Assembly: GCF_049240685.1 (NCBI RefSeq)
Contig: NZ_JBMLSD010000069.1
Coordinates: forward strand, 1 to 13,675
Direction of reading: 5' to 3'
DNA length: 13,675 nt
Source of the DNA: Flectobacillus sp049240685
GTDB taxonomy: Bacteria > Bacteroidota > Bacteroidia > Cytophagales > Spirosomataceae
Below are positions 13,199-13,675 of the stretch, in pieces (position 1 is the first letter of the stretch; each line of letters begins with the position of its first letter). Position numbers and translations under genes: made by a program. The notes below the pieces were generated by a model. The model was not told the DNA's origin. It made no database searches and was given only the letters and a program-made list of their open reading frames with translations.

Positions 13199-13509
13199 TA
13201 TTCTTGATAACCCCTATTGATAAGGGTCAAATAATTTCTTGATTTAAAGCCTACGACAGACTTCTTTTCCTTAGCTTTGGTTTTTTTTTCGGTGATTTTT
13301 TGTGTTGGTTTCAGCACAAAAAATATGGAAAAAATTAAAAGTGAAATTTGTACAATGATTAATAGCTGGTCCATAGGTAAGCATGTTTGTAGTGATTCTT
13401 TACTGATTAAGACATTCAGAAAAGTAAAAGCGTTGCCCTGCTGCGACCACTTGGCAATATCTGTAGCTAAAGTTTTAGTTTTTTGATAAAAAGTTGAAAA
13501 AAAAGGCAT
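13198..13509 (-). CDS. Hypothetical small membrane protein (doubtful)
   Basis: A 103-codon open frame starting with ATG. One strong hydrophobic segment (LLIIVQISLLIFSIFFVL, about 49-66) is followed by a very basic tail rich in Lys. An internal ATG (codon 46, at 13374) would give a 58-residue protein with the segment right at its N-terminus, a common form for small membrane proteins. I recognise no family. Against it, the AT-rich sequence readily gives such frames, and a 69-codon frame exists on the other strand at 13277-13486. It fills most of a 533-base gap that otherwise holds only repeats near dctA. A single-pass membrane peptide is plausible but unproven. Confidence 0.35.
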   Translation of the reverse strand: MPFFSTFYQKTKTLATDIAKWSQQGNAFTFLNVLISKESLQTCLPMDQLLIIVQISLLIFSIFFVLKPTQKITEKKTKAKEKKSVVGFKSRNYLTLINRGYQE

Positions 13510-13615
13510 AGATATATTATTTTAGGTTTTGTGAATAGTCAAAGTAATCTCTAACCGTGAGCCTTGTCTTATGTTCAGTCCGAAAAAATATAGCTTAGTT
13601 GAGAAGTAATTAAGT

Positions 13616-13675
13616 ATGAATGCTGAATTAAGAGTTGAGAATTTTGAAGGTAAAGTTTTTATTATCCCTATCTTT
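13616..13675 (+). CDS. Possible 5' end of a gene cut by the window edge
   Basis: An ATG opens a frame with no stop through the last base, encoding 20 residues beginning MNAELRVENFEGKV and ending in the hydrophobic run FIIPIF. The upstream 100 bases are non-coding and the strand and spacing would suit a new gene. The product is not recognisable from so few residues. An open run of 20 codons can also occur by chance. Confidence 0.35.
   Translation, partial: MNAELRVENFEGKVFIIPIF

Noticed and set aside
13296..13323. 12-bp hairpin with T and A runs that looks like a terminator
   Set aside because: It coincides with Lys/Thr codons of the small membrane-protein frame and with homopolymer runs, and lies far from any gene end; probably compositional.

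Overview
The window reads as ordinary chromosomal DNA of an AT-rich Bacteroidota bacterium, most likely of the Cytophagales type; this is an inference, since no rRNA or phylogenetic marker could be searched. Support comes from the weak or absent Shine-Dalgarno sequences, a few upstream motifs resembling the Bacteroidota promoter (TTTG, about 20 bases, then TAnnTTTG), the gene content (bacillithiol deacetylase, FabV, M23-LysM endopeptidases, a DUF2007 protein beside a CPBP protease and cdsA), and many short intergenic palindromic repeats. No rRNA, tRNA, CRISPR array, insertion sequence, phage gene or defence system was found.

Layout: (1) dusB (-) is divergent from a CPBP membrane protease gene (+). 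The protease gene is followed in the same direction by a small DUF2007 gene, a repeat-rich 572-base gap, cdsA, a family 2 glycosyltransferase gene and fabV, all on the plus strand (1289-6552). (2) fabV converges on bshB1 (-); the 232 bases between them are mostly repeats. (3) On the minus strand, read from 11311 down to 6785, lie trxB, a first M23-LysM endopeptidase gene, a strong palindromic terminator, a second paralogous M23-LysM gene, then bshB1. (4) trxB is divergent across 490 bases from a DctA-type dicarboxylate symporter gene (11802-13082, +). (5) The last 590 bases hold a doubtful small membrane-protein ORF (-) and the first 20 codons of a possible gene that leaves the window.

Functional themes: membrane lipid synthesis (cdsA, fabV, perhaps the glycosyltransferase), thiol redox balance (trxB, bshB1), envelope and peptidoglycan remodelling (two secreted M23-LysM proteins, the CPBP protease), tRNA modification (dusB) and organic acid uptake (dctA). 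Most gaps are 85-570 bases, so most genes are probably transcribed alone or in very short units.

The most distinctive signal is between the genes. At least three repeat families are built from degenerate 7- or 8-base units arranged as inverted arms: GGCAA/TTGCC type, TTAGTGAA/TTCACTAA type, and a roughly 130-base GGATTTC-type element. They sit just behind stop codons, in three genes within 0-2 bases of the stop or over it. No new multi-gene system was recognised; these repeats are the best candidate for something undescribed.
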